Shown here: positions 52,789-61,034 of the stretch, piece by piece
Position numbering within the stretch: the first letter of the stretch is position 1
Layout of the letters: each line of letters begins with the position of its first letter
Assembly: GCA_965284645.1 (NCBI GenBank)
Contig: OZ260106.1
Coordinates: forward strand, 1 to 64,000
Length of the DNA: 64,000 nucleotides
Origin: JAIBAJ01 sp965284645
Lineage (GTDB): Bacteria > Bacteroidota > Bacteroidia > JAIBAJ01
Reading direction: 5' to 3'
Notes under the pieces: generated by a model
Database searches by the model: none
The model's input: only the letters and a program-made list of their open reading frames with translations
What the model was told of the DNA's origin: nothing
Position numbers and translations under genes: made by a program

Positions 52789-53601
52789 CTAAAATTTTGT
52801 TCTTTTAATTAGTTTTCCATTTTCGTCCCATTCTTTCCAAATTCCTTTTTCATATCCATTTTTTCCAAATTTCCCCTTCTTTTTTAATTGTTTGTTTTCA
52901 TGCCACTCTTTATAAGAACCTACATTTTCGTCATTTTTATAAAACTCCTCCAACTTTCTAGTTCCATTTTGATGCCATTCCGTGCTTTTCCCTTCCAACA
53001 AACCATGTTTTATATGATATTCAGAAAGGAGGTTTCCATCATTGTACCACTCTTTGACTATGCCTTCTTCCAGCCCAGCAATATAATTGCCGATATAATC
53101 AATCGCTCCATTTTCATGGTAATAGGTTAATTCTCCATTTGCCAATCCAAGAAGTCGGGGACATTTTAAAAATAAATTTCCATTTTTATAATAAAACAAT
53201 GATATTCCTGACATTAATCCATTAAGGTATGGTCTTTCATTCCTTTTTACACCATTATCATAAAATACAAACAGCGTTCCTGTAAATGGAATAGTATCAT
53301 TATTTAGGAATAATTCTTTGTCTAGAGAATATCTTCCCTTATTTTGAATTGTTCCGTCTTCGTTCCATTCAGTAAATTCGCCTTGCTCCTGATCATTCAC
53401 AAATGTTTTTTCAGTAGCAATTTTTCCTGAGTCATAAAAAGTTTGCCATTTCCCAAATTTCTTATTCTCAATAAGTTTGCCTTTCTCTAACAGATATCCT
53501 TTTTTTTTAGGAACAATAACAGTGTCTTGGGCAAATAAGTTAACTTCAATGCATAGCATTAGCAAACAATGTAAGACAATAAATTTATATAAGAATTTCA
53601 T
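52789..53601 (-). CDS. Secreted MORN/YwqK-type repeat protein, cassette C4
   Basis: 270 residues from the ATG at 53599-53601, which starts the signal peptide (VNLFAQ). At least nine repeats of about 23 residues with the pattern G-x-W/Y-x-x-(W/Y)-(Y/H)-x-(N/D)-G-x-(L/I) (SGKIATEKTFVNDQEQGEF, NGNLFLKCPRLLGLANGEL). The family includes YwqK antitoxins and MORN proteins; a secreted form suggests envelope binding rather than antitoxin action. No partner gene in the cassette. Confidence 0.78.
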   Translation of the reverse strand: MKFLYKFIVLHCLLMLCIEVNLFAQDTVIVPKKKGYLLEKGKLIENKKFGKWQTFYDSGKIATEKTFVNDQEQGEFTEWNEDGTIQNKGRYSLDKELFLNNDTIPFTGTLFVFYDNGVKRNERPYLNGLMSGISLFYYKNGNLFLKCPRLLGLANGELTYYHENGAIDYIGNYIAGLEEGIVKEWYNDGNLLSEYHIKHGLLEGKSTEWHQNGTRKLEEFYKNDENVGSYKEWHENKQLKKKGKFGKNGYEKGIWKEWDENGKLIKRTKF

Positions 53602-53744
53602 TGCTTTTAAATTGGTTTGCTGTCTTGTCATTCTAGTGGAAGGATAAAGTGTATTTTGAAATAGTGCCTAATTATTGGGTTGTGTTTTGCGGGCGATAAA
53701 CGTTTAAGCTATGCAATACTGTTTCTGTGTACGGTTACCCTTGC

Positions 53745-53877
53745 CCATAACGTTTTGGGGGCAGGGGCAGTAAGCGAATTTACAGATAAAACTTTATTTA
53801 AAGAGCGGCTCTAAGTTTTTCACCAAAAGCCTTATTCGAAGTGCAAAAGCGCTTATTGACCTTGCCCACTGTTATAG
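53745..53877 (-). repeat. attC of cassette C3
   Basis: Type I, duplicate of the C6 site. Cassette start TTATAGCCAATGC (54702) matches GTTATAGCCAGTGC. Confidence 0.93.
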
Positions 53878-54150
53878 CCAGTGCTTGTTGCCTACAGATA
53901 TGATATTAAATCCAAGGTTTGTCAGGTAGTCTTGTGCCATATATGTTTGGAAGTTGTTCGGATTCGGGTCAAGCTCTTCACCATTAGCATAAATATTTGC
54001 CCAGGAAATTAGAAGTTTGCATGGAAATATTTCGCTTTCGTATTGAACTGCCCATTGTCGTGGTGTTCTCCCTGGAGGAACTCCTTCTCTGTGAATCTTT
54101 AGCATAGCTTGGAAAATATGTTCACGCTTTATGTTATTGGGTATTGGCAT
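53872..54150 (-). CDS. Small HNH-associated protein, cassette C3 (identical copy)
   Basis: 92 residues, identical to the protein at 50832-51110. Part of a 952-bp cassette repeated at a distance of 3040 bp. Stop codon again inside the attC. Confidence 0.65.
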   Translation of the reverse strand: MPIPNNIKREHIFQAMLKIHREGVPPGRTPRQWAVQYESEIFPCKLLISWANIYANGEELDPNPNNFQTYMAQDYLTNLGFNIISVGNKHWL

Positions 54151-54153
54151 AAT

Positions 54154-54671
54154 TTATAATTGTCTATTTAGTCTGTTCTCCCAAATTCTTTTCATCACTT
54201 CTCCCATTTGTAGAAATTCTTGTTCGGTAAATGTGTCTGTCTTTGCATTGTTGCACCAATAACAAGCGAGAACTAAGTTTTGAATATTTGAATATGGTAG
54301 GTTTGCTTGTTTTCTATCAATTTCTAAAGATTTACCTCTTTGAGGAAAACGCTTATTAATATGTCCAGGTTGGTTATGCAGTTCTTCTAGAAAATTTTCT
54401 GTAATGAGCAATAATAACAAACTTTGGATGTTGTCTCCCACCACTGAAAAAAATTGTATAATTGTTCGTTATTAAAACTAATATTCTTACCATCTTCTGT
54501 CATTTGCTTGAGTTTATTTGTCAAGAAAGACTTGTAGTTCTGAATTTTATTATAGCGGTCAGATTTATACCAAAGTTTAATGGAGTTTTCCAAATTCGGG
54601 AACTGTTGCTTTAGCAGGTTAATACCAACCTTATCAAATATTTTTTTCTTATAAAATTCTTCTTCAGTCAT
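54154..54671 (-). pseudogene. HNH endonuclease, single-base frameshift (copy in C3)
   Basis: Identical to 51114-51631, including the frameshift between CYYCS and the HNH core. The fragments are 54387-54671 and 54154-54444. Confidence 0.75.
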
Positions 54672-54696
54672 TGGTGCTGTGTTCTTTCAGCATTGG

Positions 54697-54828
54697 CTAT
54701 AACGTTCCCGGTGCAGAAGCCGTAAGCGAATTTACAGATAAAGGTTTATACGATGCACAAAATTTTGGCTAACGATAAATGTGGGTTCGAAGCACAAAAC
54801 AGCTTATGGCTTTTGCACCGTGTTAGCT
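54697..54828 (-). repeat. attC of cassette C2 (type III)
   Basis: Stem words CCGGTGCAGAAGCCGTAAGC and GCTTATGGCTTTTGCACCG. Cassette start TTAGCTGTG (55610) matches GTTAGCTGTG. Confidence 0.92.
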
Positions 54829-55596
54829 GTGGTTTTTCTTTCCGTGTTCATATGTCAATTCAATTAATAGTTCCGCCAAACTCTGAAGTCTAATTGCTCC
54901 ATCTGATAATGGTTTGTCACTGAAAGTGTCTAGAAATGCGTTAATATCTTCAAGTTTTGGCTCAAGTGTTTCAATGAAGTCAGTGCGTTGTTTTTTTGTC
55001 AAGGTTTGAATTTTCTCATCTCTTTCAAAGTCGTCTGAAATTACCAACGACCCAAATTCCTTTAGTATTTGTCTAAGGTCTGTCGGCAAGTCAGAGAAAT
55101 CAACTTTTTCAATTTCATCTGGAAAATTTAGTTGAAGTAGCAACTTTATCTTTTTTAAAACTTCAATTTCAGGTAGCATTTGTCTGTCTTGCTTCAATGT
55201 CAGTTGTAGTGAATTTCTATAAACGGTCAAACCTTCATTGAAGTCAAAGTTGAGTGATTTTAGGTCGTCCTTTAGAAGTTTGATACAAAGTTGAATTTGG
55301 TCATCTTTTGAGTTGTCCGTAAATATTTTCCCTATTCCACTTATCTCTAACAAAAGACATTTAGCTAAGCAGACTTTGTCAGGAAAGTTTATGGAGAAGA
55401 GTAAAGAAGTTGTCAGAGGTGTTTCCAACTTAACAGCGTCAGTAAATACCCAAATTTTATATCTGTTGTTTTGGTTGTCTATGAATTTTAAAAGTCGAGT
55501 TGATTTGTCGTTCAGATTAGGGTCAAAGAGAATCACCTCCTGACTTGTCGGTCGGAACATTTTTACCTTGTTTCTTATTTCTTGTACTGCCGTCAT
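54823..55596 (-). CDS. Unknown soluble protein, cassette C2
   Basis: 257 residues from the ATG at 55594-55596, 15 bp inside the cassette; an in-frame start further up lies in the neighbouring attC and is unlikely. The N-terminal half has alternating strands and helices (SQEVILFDPNLNDKSTRLLK, RYKIWVFTDAVKLE), the C-terminal half is acidic and helical. No family recognised. Stop TAA (KKNHS, stop) lies in the attC. Confidence 0.65.
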   Translation of the reverse strand: MTAVQEIRNKVKMFRPTSQEVILFDPNLNDKSTRLLKFIDNQNNRYKIWVFTDAVKLETPLTTSLLFSINFPDKVCLAKCLLLEISGIGKIFTDNSKDDQIQLCIKLLKDDLKSLNFDFNEGLTVYRNSLQLTLKQDRQMLPEIEVLKKIKLLLQLNFPDEIEKVDFSDLPTDLRQILKEFGSLVISDDFERDEKIQTLTKKQRTDFIETLEPKLEDINAFLDTFSDKPLSDGAIRLQSLAELLIELTYEHGKKNHS

Positions 55597-55604
55597 AAAA
55601 TCAC

Positions 55605-55736
55605 AGCTAACGGTTTGCAGATTTGCGATGGGCGGGATTTTTACCACTAATGTTTATGCGGAGCACAAAACTTTCCGCTACTACTAAACTGTCTGCGGAG
55701 CACGAAACCCCGCCTATTGCAAATGTGCTGTTAGTG
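55605..55736 (-). repeat. attC of cassette C1 (type II)
   Basis: Stem words GCAGATTTGCGATGGGCGGG and CCCGCCTATTGCAAATGTGC. Cassette start TTAGTGGC (57585) matches GTTAGTGGC. Confidence 0.92.
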
Positions 55737-55767
55737 GCTGCCTTTCTTGTCTGTCTTTGGTTAAGTG

Positions 55768-56925
55768 TCATTGCAGGCCCCATTTTTCTATGCAATAATT
55801 TACAAGTTCTTCAATGTCGGTTAGCTGTCGGGAAGATGCTTCTCCTCTAACATAGAACTCTTTTCCATTTTGTCCTTTTAGAAAAATTGGTCTGCGTTTA
55901 CTTGGTGTAACTGTAATAACAAAAATGTCTTTTTCATCAAGTTGATAGAATTGTCCTGAAACGTTACTCTTGATTGAGAAGGATAGAAAGTGTTCTAACA
56001 TTTGGTCAAACTCAAGCATAAAAAAGTCCTTTTCGGTTTTACCTTCTGATAGAGAAAAATCGTAAGAAAGTCCTTGTGGTTCGCCTTTGTCTGTAACTCC
56101 AATAATTAATAAGCCTCCGTTTGAATTTAGAAATGCACAAATAGCTTTTGCAATAATTCCCTTTACTCCAATACCACCTTTACCTGTCGAGAAATTATAC
56201 AAAAGAGCTGGCTTAAATTCTACTTGATTGCTTTCTCCTTCTTGAATAATTTCTTCTAAAGTTTTTGGTGCTTGTTGAATTACTTCATCTTCTTCATCTT
56301 CTGGTTCTCCCCACCAATAGGGCTTGTCAAGTCCAGTCCAGTCAAATGGCGTTTCAAGAATGTTATATGTTGCAGGTTCGTCTTCTCTATAACCTTCTTC
56401 CCACTCGTCTCTGCAACAATAAACTACTTCAATAACTTTGTTGTCTGTTTGGTAGTTGTAAAAGGTATAATACTCGTATTCTCTTTGAAGTTCAAAGATT
56501 AGTCTGTCCGAATGGTCGTTTAAGAAACTGATGTTTCCTATTCCGTGTATAATAATTTCTTCACCTTCTTTGTCGTCATACACATTGTCAGGCTTGGGAA
56601 TATCTACAATTAGAAAAATCCCAATTCCATTGCCAAATGCATCGCTAAATTCAACTTCACTTTCTCCTAACTGAATTTTTGTTTTGGTGCCTGGGTCAAT
56701 GAATGATTTTAATTCTTCTCTTACCTGCTTATCTGAATAATATTTTTTTTGTTTGGCTTCTAAAAGAACATCAATATAGTTTTGATAATGCTTGAAGGCA
56801 AGATTTCTTGCTACGATAGGATTTTCGTTTTCAAATTTATCTTCAAACTGTAAAAATTCAATTTCGCCACTGCCTTTAATGTGTCGAATTAGTTTTGCCT
56901 TAACTACATAGTGAAAAGCTGCCAT
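55768..56925 (-). CDS. Schlafen/AlbA_2-domain protein, cassette C1
   Basis: 385 residues. The C-terminal 160 residues carry the AlbA_2 (Schlafen) domain: ESNQVEFKPAL (E..EFK), AKAICAFLNSNGGLLIIGVT, EFYVRGEASSRQL. The N-terminal 210 residues are unfamiliar and end in an acidic linker. Schlafen-type proteins are nucleic-acid-binding or tRNA/rRNA-cleaving factors, often with defence roles. Lies 3 bp after its partner gene at 56929. Confidence 0.8.
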   Translation of the reverse strand: MAAFHYVVKAKLIRHIKGSGEIEFLQFEDKFENENPIVARNLAFKHYQNYIDVLLEAKQKKYYSDKQVREELKSFIDPGTKTKIQLGESEVEFSDAFGNGIGIFLIVDIPKPDNVYDDKEGEEIIIHGIGNISFLNDHSDRLIFELQREYEYYTFYNYQTDNKVIEVVYCCRDEWEEGYREDEPATYNILETPFDWTGLDKPYWWGEPEDEEDEVIQQAPKTLEEIIQEGESNQVEFKPALLYNFSTGKGGIGVKGIIAKAICAFLNSNGGLLIIGVTDKGEPQGLSYDFSLSEGKTEKDFFMLEFDQMLEHFLSFSIKSNVSGQFYQLDEKDIFVITVTPSKRRPIFLKGQNGKEFYVRGEASSRQLTDIEELVNYCIEKWGLQ

Positions 56926-56928
56926 ATT

Positions 56929-57525
56929 TTATGTTAACTTAGTTTTTAAAAGTTGTTCAATTTTATTGCAGGCCTCTTTGTCAGCTCTTGATATTCCAAC
57001 AACTTCAAATTCATTAATTCTTAAAGTTGGATTTAGCCCTTGAATTTCGGGAAGTAAATCTCTGAAGCAATCCAAATATGCTCTTTGAGCAGTCCGTCCA
57101 CCAACGAAATTAAAGTCTGTCGTAGTTTTGGTTTTACGGTAATTATCTGCTTTTTCCTTGTGAGTTTGGCAAAGTTTTTTCCAATTTGCTAAGTCGAAAT
57201 TTACTTTTAAACCAGTTGGATAGTTTTCAATTGTTTTTAGTCTTGAAGAACTAAAATGTTGAAACTCATCAAACTCGAAAATAAAATTGTATTGTCCGCC
57301 AAAGTAAGCATCACAGTCAAGAGCAACAGAACGCTTTGTTTGATTTGCGTTTATGTCGCCATTTAATGATTTGAATATTTTGTCAATAGTCGAAAAGTGT
57401 TTCCCGAAAATTTCTTTGCTGTGTTTGTTTATAAACCAGTCAAATTTTTTACTTGTCTGTGCTTGCTCGTTTAAAACTTTGCTTACAATTTCAGTTATTA
57501 GTTTTTGTTTGTCTCCAACTGCCAT
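56929..57525 (-). CDS. Putative nuclease-like partner, cassette C1
   Basis: 198 residues. SVALDCDAYFGGQYNFIFEFDEFQHF (residues about 67-92) places Asp, then E-F-D-E-x-Q-H, a pattern like endonuclease-fold proteins of the VSR/DUF7255 kind. No exact family is claimed. First gene of the first cassette, 60 bp from the crossover point, hence nearest any array promoter. Confidence 0.6.
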   Translation of the reverse strand: MAVGDKQKLITEIVSKVLNEQAQTSKKFDWFINKHSKEIFGKHFSTIDKIFKSLNGDINANQTKRSVALDCDAYFGGQYNFIFEFDEFQHFSSSRLKTIENYPTGLKVNFDLANWKKLCQTHKEKADNYRKTKTTTDFNFVGGRTAQRAYLDCFRDLLPEIQGLNPTLRINEFEVVGISRADKEACNKIEQLLKTKLT

Positions 57526-57585
57526 TTTTGTCTATTTGTTACTTGGTTTATTGTCTGTTGTGTCGTGTCCTAAGGTTGCCACTAA

Positions 57586-57660
57586 CTTACATATATGTGC
57601 CACAACATGGCACATGTCCGACCAATGCAGCGCGGATTTGTGCCATAAAATAGTGTACAT
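57586..57660 (-). other. Candidate attI (array insertion site)
   Basis: The C1 cassette starts at 57585 (minus strand G/TTAGTGG). Beyond it, a perfect 8-bp inverted repeat ATGTGCCA/TGGCACAT with 5-nt spacer (57595-57615) and a third GTGCCA (57640-57645) in direct orientation lie between the crossover and the recombinase gene. In known attI sites, paired and direct integrase-binding boxes occupy this position. No half of an attC is present here. Confidence 0.55.
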
Positions 57661-57689
57661 ATTCAAAAGCGAATTTGCAAAAAATTTAC

Positions 57690-58778
57690 CTATAAATCGT
57701 CAAAAGGACTAATTATTTTCTGAATGCTTTGTGTGCTTACATGAGTGTATATCTCCGTCGTCCTGCTGCTCTTATGCCCCAACAACTCTTGTATATACCT
57801 TAAATCCGTCCCCTTCTCCAATAAATGTGTGGCATAACTGTGTCGCAACCAATGCAGCGTGGCAGGTTTATTAATCTTCGCCTTCTCTAAACATTGCTTC
57901 AATACATTGCTTAAACTCCTTTCATCGTATGGCTCATTCGGCACTTGCCCCTCAAACAACCATGTCATTGGCTTGTAAAGGGAATAATATTCCCTCAACA
58001 TCTTTAGTATCTTCTCCGAAAGCGGAACTATCCTATCCTTCTTCCCCTTGGCCTGCCTTATGATAATAATGTTACGAATAGAATTTATATCCCCAGGTTT
58101 CAAGTTCAATAATTCACTCCGCCTTAACCCACAACTATAAATTAACGATAACATGGTTCGATGCTTCAAATTGGTAGAAGCATTCAAAATCAACTTTACC
58201 TCTTCCTTACTTAAAACATTTGGTAGCAAATTCGAGCGCTTGGGCCTATGAACCAAGTCTATACGCATCTTCGACCCTTCAACTTTATCAAAAAATAACT
58301 TTATTGCATTTACAACCTGATTCTGAAAGGAAGCTGATAAACGATTCTTCACTATGAACTCGTTGTTAAATCGCACCACATCCTCAGCACAAATCTCTGA
58401 TATAGGTTTGTCCCAAAAATACCTTAAGAATTGTATCAACGAATCAGTATAAGTCTTTATGGTATTTTCACTATATCGCCGACTCTTCATCCATTGCTTG
58501 AAATTTTCAACTTTGACATATATCTCACCAGACAATTGACCTTCTATCCCTTTATAACCCAATAAATTAAGAAAAATTATCAAAACTTTTCGATTCCCCG
58601 GCAGCAACCATGCTTTCTCCTTATTACTCCAAAACCAACCATTTATCTTTCGTATTGCAACCTCCTTCTTTCGATCTCTCTCAAATTTTAACATTATCCA
58701 GGTTTGATTTCGATATGTAATCCTTGAAGCCTCAATATCTTCAATCTGCAATGCAACCATAATTTCCTCGTTCGTCAT
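57690..58778 (-). CDS. Tyrosine recombinase at the head of the array (candidate integron integrase)
   Basis: 362 residues from the ATG at 58776-58778. Catalytic residues: Arg219 (SCGLRRSELL), Lys in AKGKKDRIV, His309-x-x-Arg312 (LHWLRHSYATHLLE), His335 (LLGHKSSRTTE) and Tyr344 (IYTHVS). The protein ends in SPFDDL. Unlike IntI, it has no insertion before the HxxR box (about 38 residues from WLFEG to LHWLR). An extra N-terminal domain of about 75 residues with NGWFWSNKEKAWLLPG precedes the SAM-like core-binding domain. It is transcribed towards the array in the same direction as the cassettes. Could be an ordinary XerC/D-like phage integrase, but position favours the array. Confidence 0.85.
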   Translation of the reverse strand: MTNEEIMVALQIEDIEASRITYRNQTWIMLKFERDRKKEVAIRKINGWFWSNKEKAWLLPGNRKVLIIFLNLLGYKGIEGQLSGEIYVKVENFKQWMKSRRYSENTIKTYTDSLIQFLRYFWDKPISEICAEDVVRFNNEFIVKNRLSASFQNQVVNAIKLFFDKVEGSKMRIDLVHRPKRSNLLPNVLSKEEVKLILNASTNLKHRTMLSLIYSCGLRRSELLNLKPGDINSIRNIIIIRQAKGKKDRIVPLSEKILKMLREYYSLYKPMTWLFEGQVPNEPYDERSLSNVLKQCLEKAKINKPATLHWLRHSYATHLLEKGTDLRYIQELLGHKSSRTTEIYTHVSTQSIQKIISPFDDL

Positions 58779-58827
58779 AATATAAATTTGAAAAATAAAA
58801 CCAAACAGGCCACTATAATTACCCATT

Positions 58828-58835
58828 CAAACCTA
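58828..58835 (-). promoter_or_regulatory. -7 box of the recombinase gene
   Basis: TAGGTTTG, a full match to the Bacteroidota TAnnTTTG box, about 50 bp upstream of the chosen ATG. A clear -33 TTG at the right distance was not found. Confidence 0.4.
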
Positions 58836-59111
58836 ATATATTGATTAGATGGGTTTTATAAAAATAGTTGGCTTAGTTTTAACCAATAAATAAATAATTA
58901 GGAAGATTTCCAAACCTAAACCACTTGATTTTGATGGGTTTACCTCGAATTAGCAGTTTTTTTATTTGAAAAACCAAATTGCTTTCCAACTTGTTTATCT
59001 TTAAACATTTCTCATACACAATCTTGATTAATCAAAAAGGCTTTACGAAACCTGAAAATGAGTTTAAAAATCTAAATTAAAATGGATCTTTCTAAATAAA
59101 TAGAACCATAC

Positions 59112-59141
59112 AAAAAAGGCCATCTCATCCGAAATGGCCTT
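59112..59141 (-). terminator. Rho-independent terminator of ssb
   Basis: On the minus strand AAGGCCAT, 9-nt loop, ATGGCCTT and a T run, about 20 bp after the ssb stop. Confidence 0.85.
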
Positions 59142-59160
59142 AAAATTGGAATTGCCTCCG

Positions 59161-59571
59161 CTAGAACGGTAAATCGCCTCCCAGCTTGGTATCAGCTACT
59201 GCCGAAACTGGCTGACCATTGCCATTGGCAAAGGCGCCCGGAGTCCTGGTTAATGCTGCGATTTCATCAGCAATAACCTCTGTTTGATAATGCTTCTTAC
59301 CATCTTTGTCCTCCCACGTGCGTGTGCGAAGACGGCCTTGAACATACACCGATGAACCCTTTTTCAAGAACTTCTCCGCTACCTCGGCCAAATTGCGCCA
59401 AGCTACGATGTTGTGCCATTCGGTTTGATCATGCCAGTTACCACTCTTATCCTTATAACCTTCAGTGGTAGCAATTGAAAAGGTAGCAACCATGCTGCCG
59501 TTTTCTAAATTCCGAATCTCTGGGTCCTTGCCCAAATTTCCAATCAATAAGACTTTGTTTAATGATGCCAT
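59161..59571 (-). CDS. ssb: Single-stranded DNA-binding protein
   Basis: 136 residues with the OB fold (NKVLLIGNLGKDPEIRNLEN, then EWHNIVAWRNLAEVAEKFLKKGSSVYVQGRL-type core, WEDKDGKKHYQTEVIADEI) and the acidic C-terminus ending GGDLPF that binds partner proteins. First chromosomal gene after the recombinase. Confidence 0.95.
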   Translation of the reverse strand: MASLNKVLLIGNLGKDPEIRNLENGSMVATFSIATTEGYKDKSGNWHDQTEWHNIVAWRNLAEVAEKFLKKGSSVYVQGRLRTRTWEDKDGKKHYQTEVIADEIAALTRTPGAFANGNGQPVSAVADTKLGGDLPF

Positions 59572-59599
59572 AAAAAAAATGAATTAAAAATTAATGGGA

Positions 59600-59628
59600 C
59601 AAAGAAAAGAAGAATTTTAATAACTCAA
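59600..59628 (-). promoter_or_regulatory. Likely ssb promoter
   Basis: Minus-strand TTG (59626-59628) and TTTCTTTG (59600-59607), spaced 18 bp, resembling the Bacteroidota TTG / TAnnTTTG pair with one mismatch; about 29 bp before the ATG. Confidence 0.45.
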
Positions 59629-59679
59629 GCAAAAAATTGAAATTATTTTCTTAATATATGTTATTTCAATAATACTAGA

Positions 59680-60687
59680 TTATCGAATAGGATAAACTAC
59701 CAAAGTCTCTAACTTAGACGTATCCAACTCCACCGCCGGATCTGTCAAATACACCTCCATGGGCGAACCAGCCTCCTTCCTACCCTCCCGCCTTATCCAC
59801 TCCGAAACCCTCTGATGCGCCTTGATGGTATTTGCAAAATCACCCCTATACAAACACTGAACAGCCTTGCCACCAAGCAACTCTTTATAATATATGCGCT
59901 TGCCACCCTGCACCGAATCCGCTACCGGAACGCCTGCCTCCATCTCCACTTTCGCCTTCGAATAAAAATGAATCAAGGCAAAAGTCGGCCCCGCCACCTC
60001 CAAGTCCGATTGCTTCATATAAGCCAAAATTTCTGTATAAGCAGCACTCAACTTATCCCCAATTTCACTCTCCGTACACCTTACAGATATCAGAAGAGCT
60101 TTCTGGCTTTTCACCTCCCCCTCAAAAACCTCCAAATGCTTCATGCGCGGAACCTCCACCTTGGGCAAACTTTCTAAATATGTCTTTAAATTGGCCAAAC
60201 CTTGCTCAAAATCCGGACCCATCATACCGTCCATCATCAAACCAAAAAACCGCTCAAAAAACCGAACATGACCGTAATTGCTCCATACAACTTTTGTAGC
60301 CGAACCCTGCGGAATCAACTCAAACCGCCCCCTCGAATGCGAATTAAAATCCTGAAAATGCATCGTATAGCCCACACTGTCAACACCCGAATAGACAAGC
60401 TCCATGCCGCCTTCACCCAACTTCTTCCCCTTCCATTCCATCTTAGCACCTACCCCCTTTTCCTTTCCACTGTAAACAACCTCCAAATCAGGCTCTATCC
60501 TAATCCAAGGCGACCAATGCGCATTCCAAGCATGAAAATCATCTAGCTCCGGCCTAATCTGCTCCATCGGCCTGTCCACCACAATTTCTCGCGACACAAT
60601 ATACCGGTCCGGCAAGAAAAAAAGCAAAGCAAAAAGGATAAATAACAACAAGCCTAAGCCTATTCCAAATGTCTTTAATTTATTCAT
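59680..60687 (-). CDS. Membrane-anchored SRPBCC + GyrI-like domain protein
   Basis: 335 residues from the ATG at 60685-60687; a TTG four codons upstream is less likely. One N-terminal helix (about 5-25), an SRPBCC/polyketide-cyclase domain (DRPMEQIRPELDDFHAWNAHWSPW), then a GyrI-like effector-binding domain (LEVAGPTFALIHFYSKAKVEMEAGV, CLYRGDFANTIKAHQRVSEWI). This pairing is common in Bacteroidota; it presumably binds small hydrophobic ligands. Confidence 0.82.
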   Translation of the reverse strand: MNKLKTFGIGLGLLLFILFALLFFLPDRYIVSREIVVDRPMEQIRPELDDFHAWNAHWSPWIRIEPDLEVVYSGKEKGVGAKMEWKGKKLGEGGMELVYSGVDSVGYTMHFQDFNSHSRGRFELIPQGSATKVVWSNYGHVRFFERFFGLMMDGMMGPDFEQGLANLKTYLESLPKVEVPRMKHLEVFEGEVKSQKALLISVRCTESEIGDKLSAAYTEILAYMKQSDLEVAGPTFALIHFYSKAKVEMEAGVPVADSVQGGKRIYYKELLGGKAVQCLYRGDFANTIKAHQRVSEWIRREGRKEAGSPMEVYLTDPAVELDTSKLETLVVYPIR

Positions 60688-60801
60688 GTTTCCTAACAAA
60701 CAACTGCCTCAAATATACAAATTTCACTCAAATTTATCGCCCTTTTTTCCTTTTCAAAACTGCCTAATGGCCATTATTTCAAATTTCTTTTATCTTTTTT
60801 T

Positions 60802-60956
60802 GGGCGTGCCCTATCCGCCGCATTTGGCTTTTGCGAAATTTAACCCTTTGTGCTGGCGGCGGATAGGTCGGGCTTTCGCGAGTAGTCCTCGGTAGGCTCC
60901 CCCGAAAGCTTTCGGGGTGCGCCTACCTGTGGGCTACTTCGCTCTATCCCTCACGC
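60802..60956 (+). repeat. Dispersed Bacteroidota-type repeat, copy 3
   Basis: GGGCGTGCCC with GGTCGGGCTTTCGC, AGTCCTCGG, a hairpin GCCTACC-type pair, CCTGTGGGCTACTTCGC and TATCCCTCACGC, in the order seen at 8187-8330. The 335-bp gap between 60700 and 61034 holds this and nothing else I can support. Confidence 0.7.
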
Positions 60957-61034
60957 AAGTGCAGCGGTAATCAACCTTCCTGCTGTAGCCTTACTTTACC
61001 CCCGGTTCAACTTTTTGCCCTTTCCTTAAAGCAT

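Noticed and set aside
50711..54702. Assembly artefact as the cause of the C3/C6 duplication
   Set aside because: Not excluded, but the flanking attC sites and neighbouring cassettes differ on both sides and the copy ends at predicted crossover bases.
10093..55736. CRISPR array
   Set aside because: Repeats are about 125-nt palindromes 0.7-15 kb apart with genes between them, not short repeats with uniform spacers.
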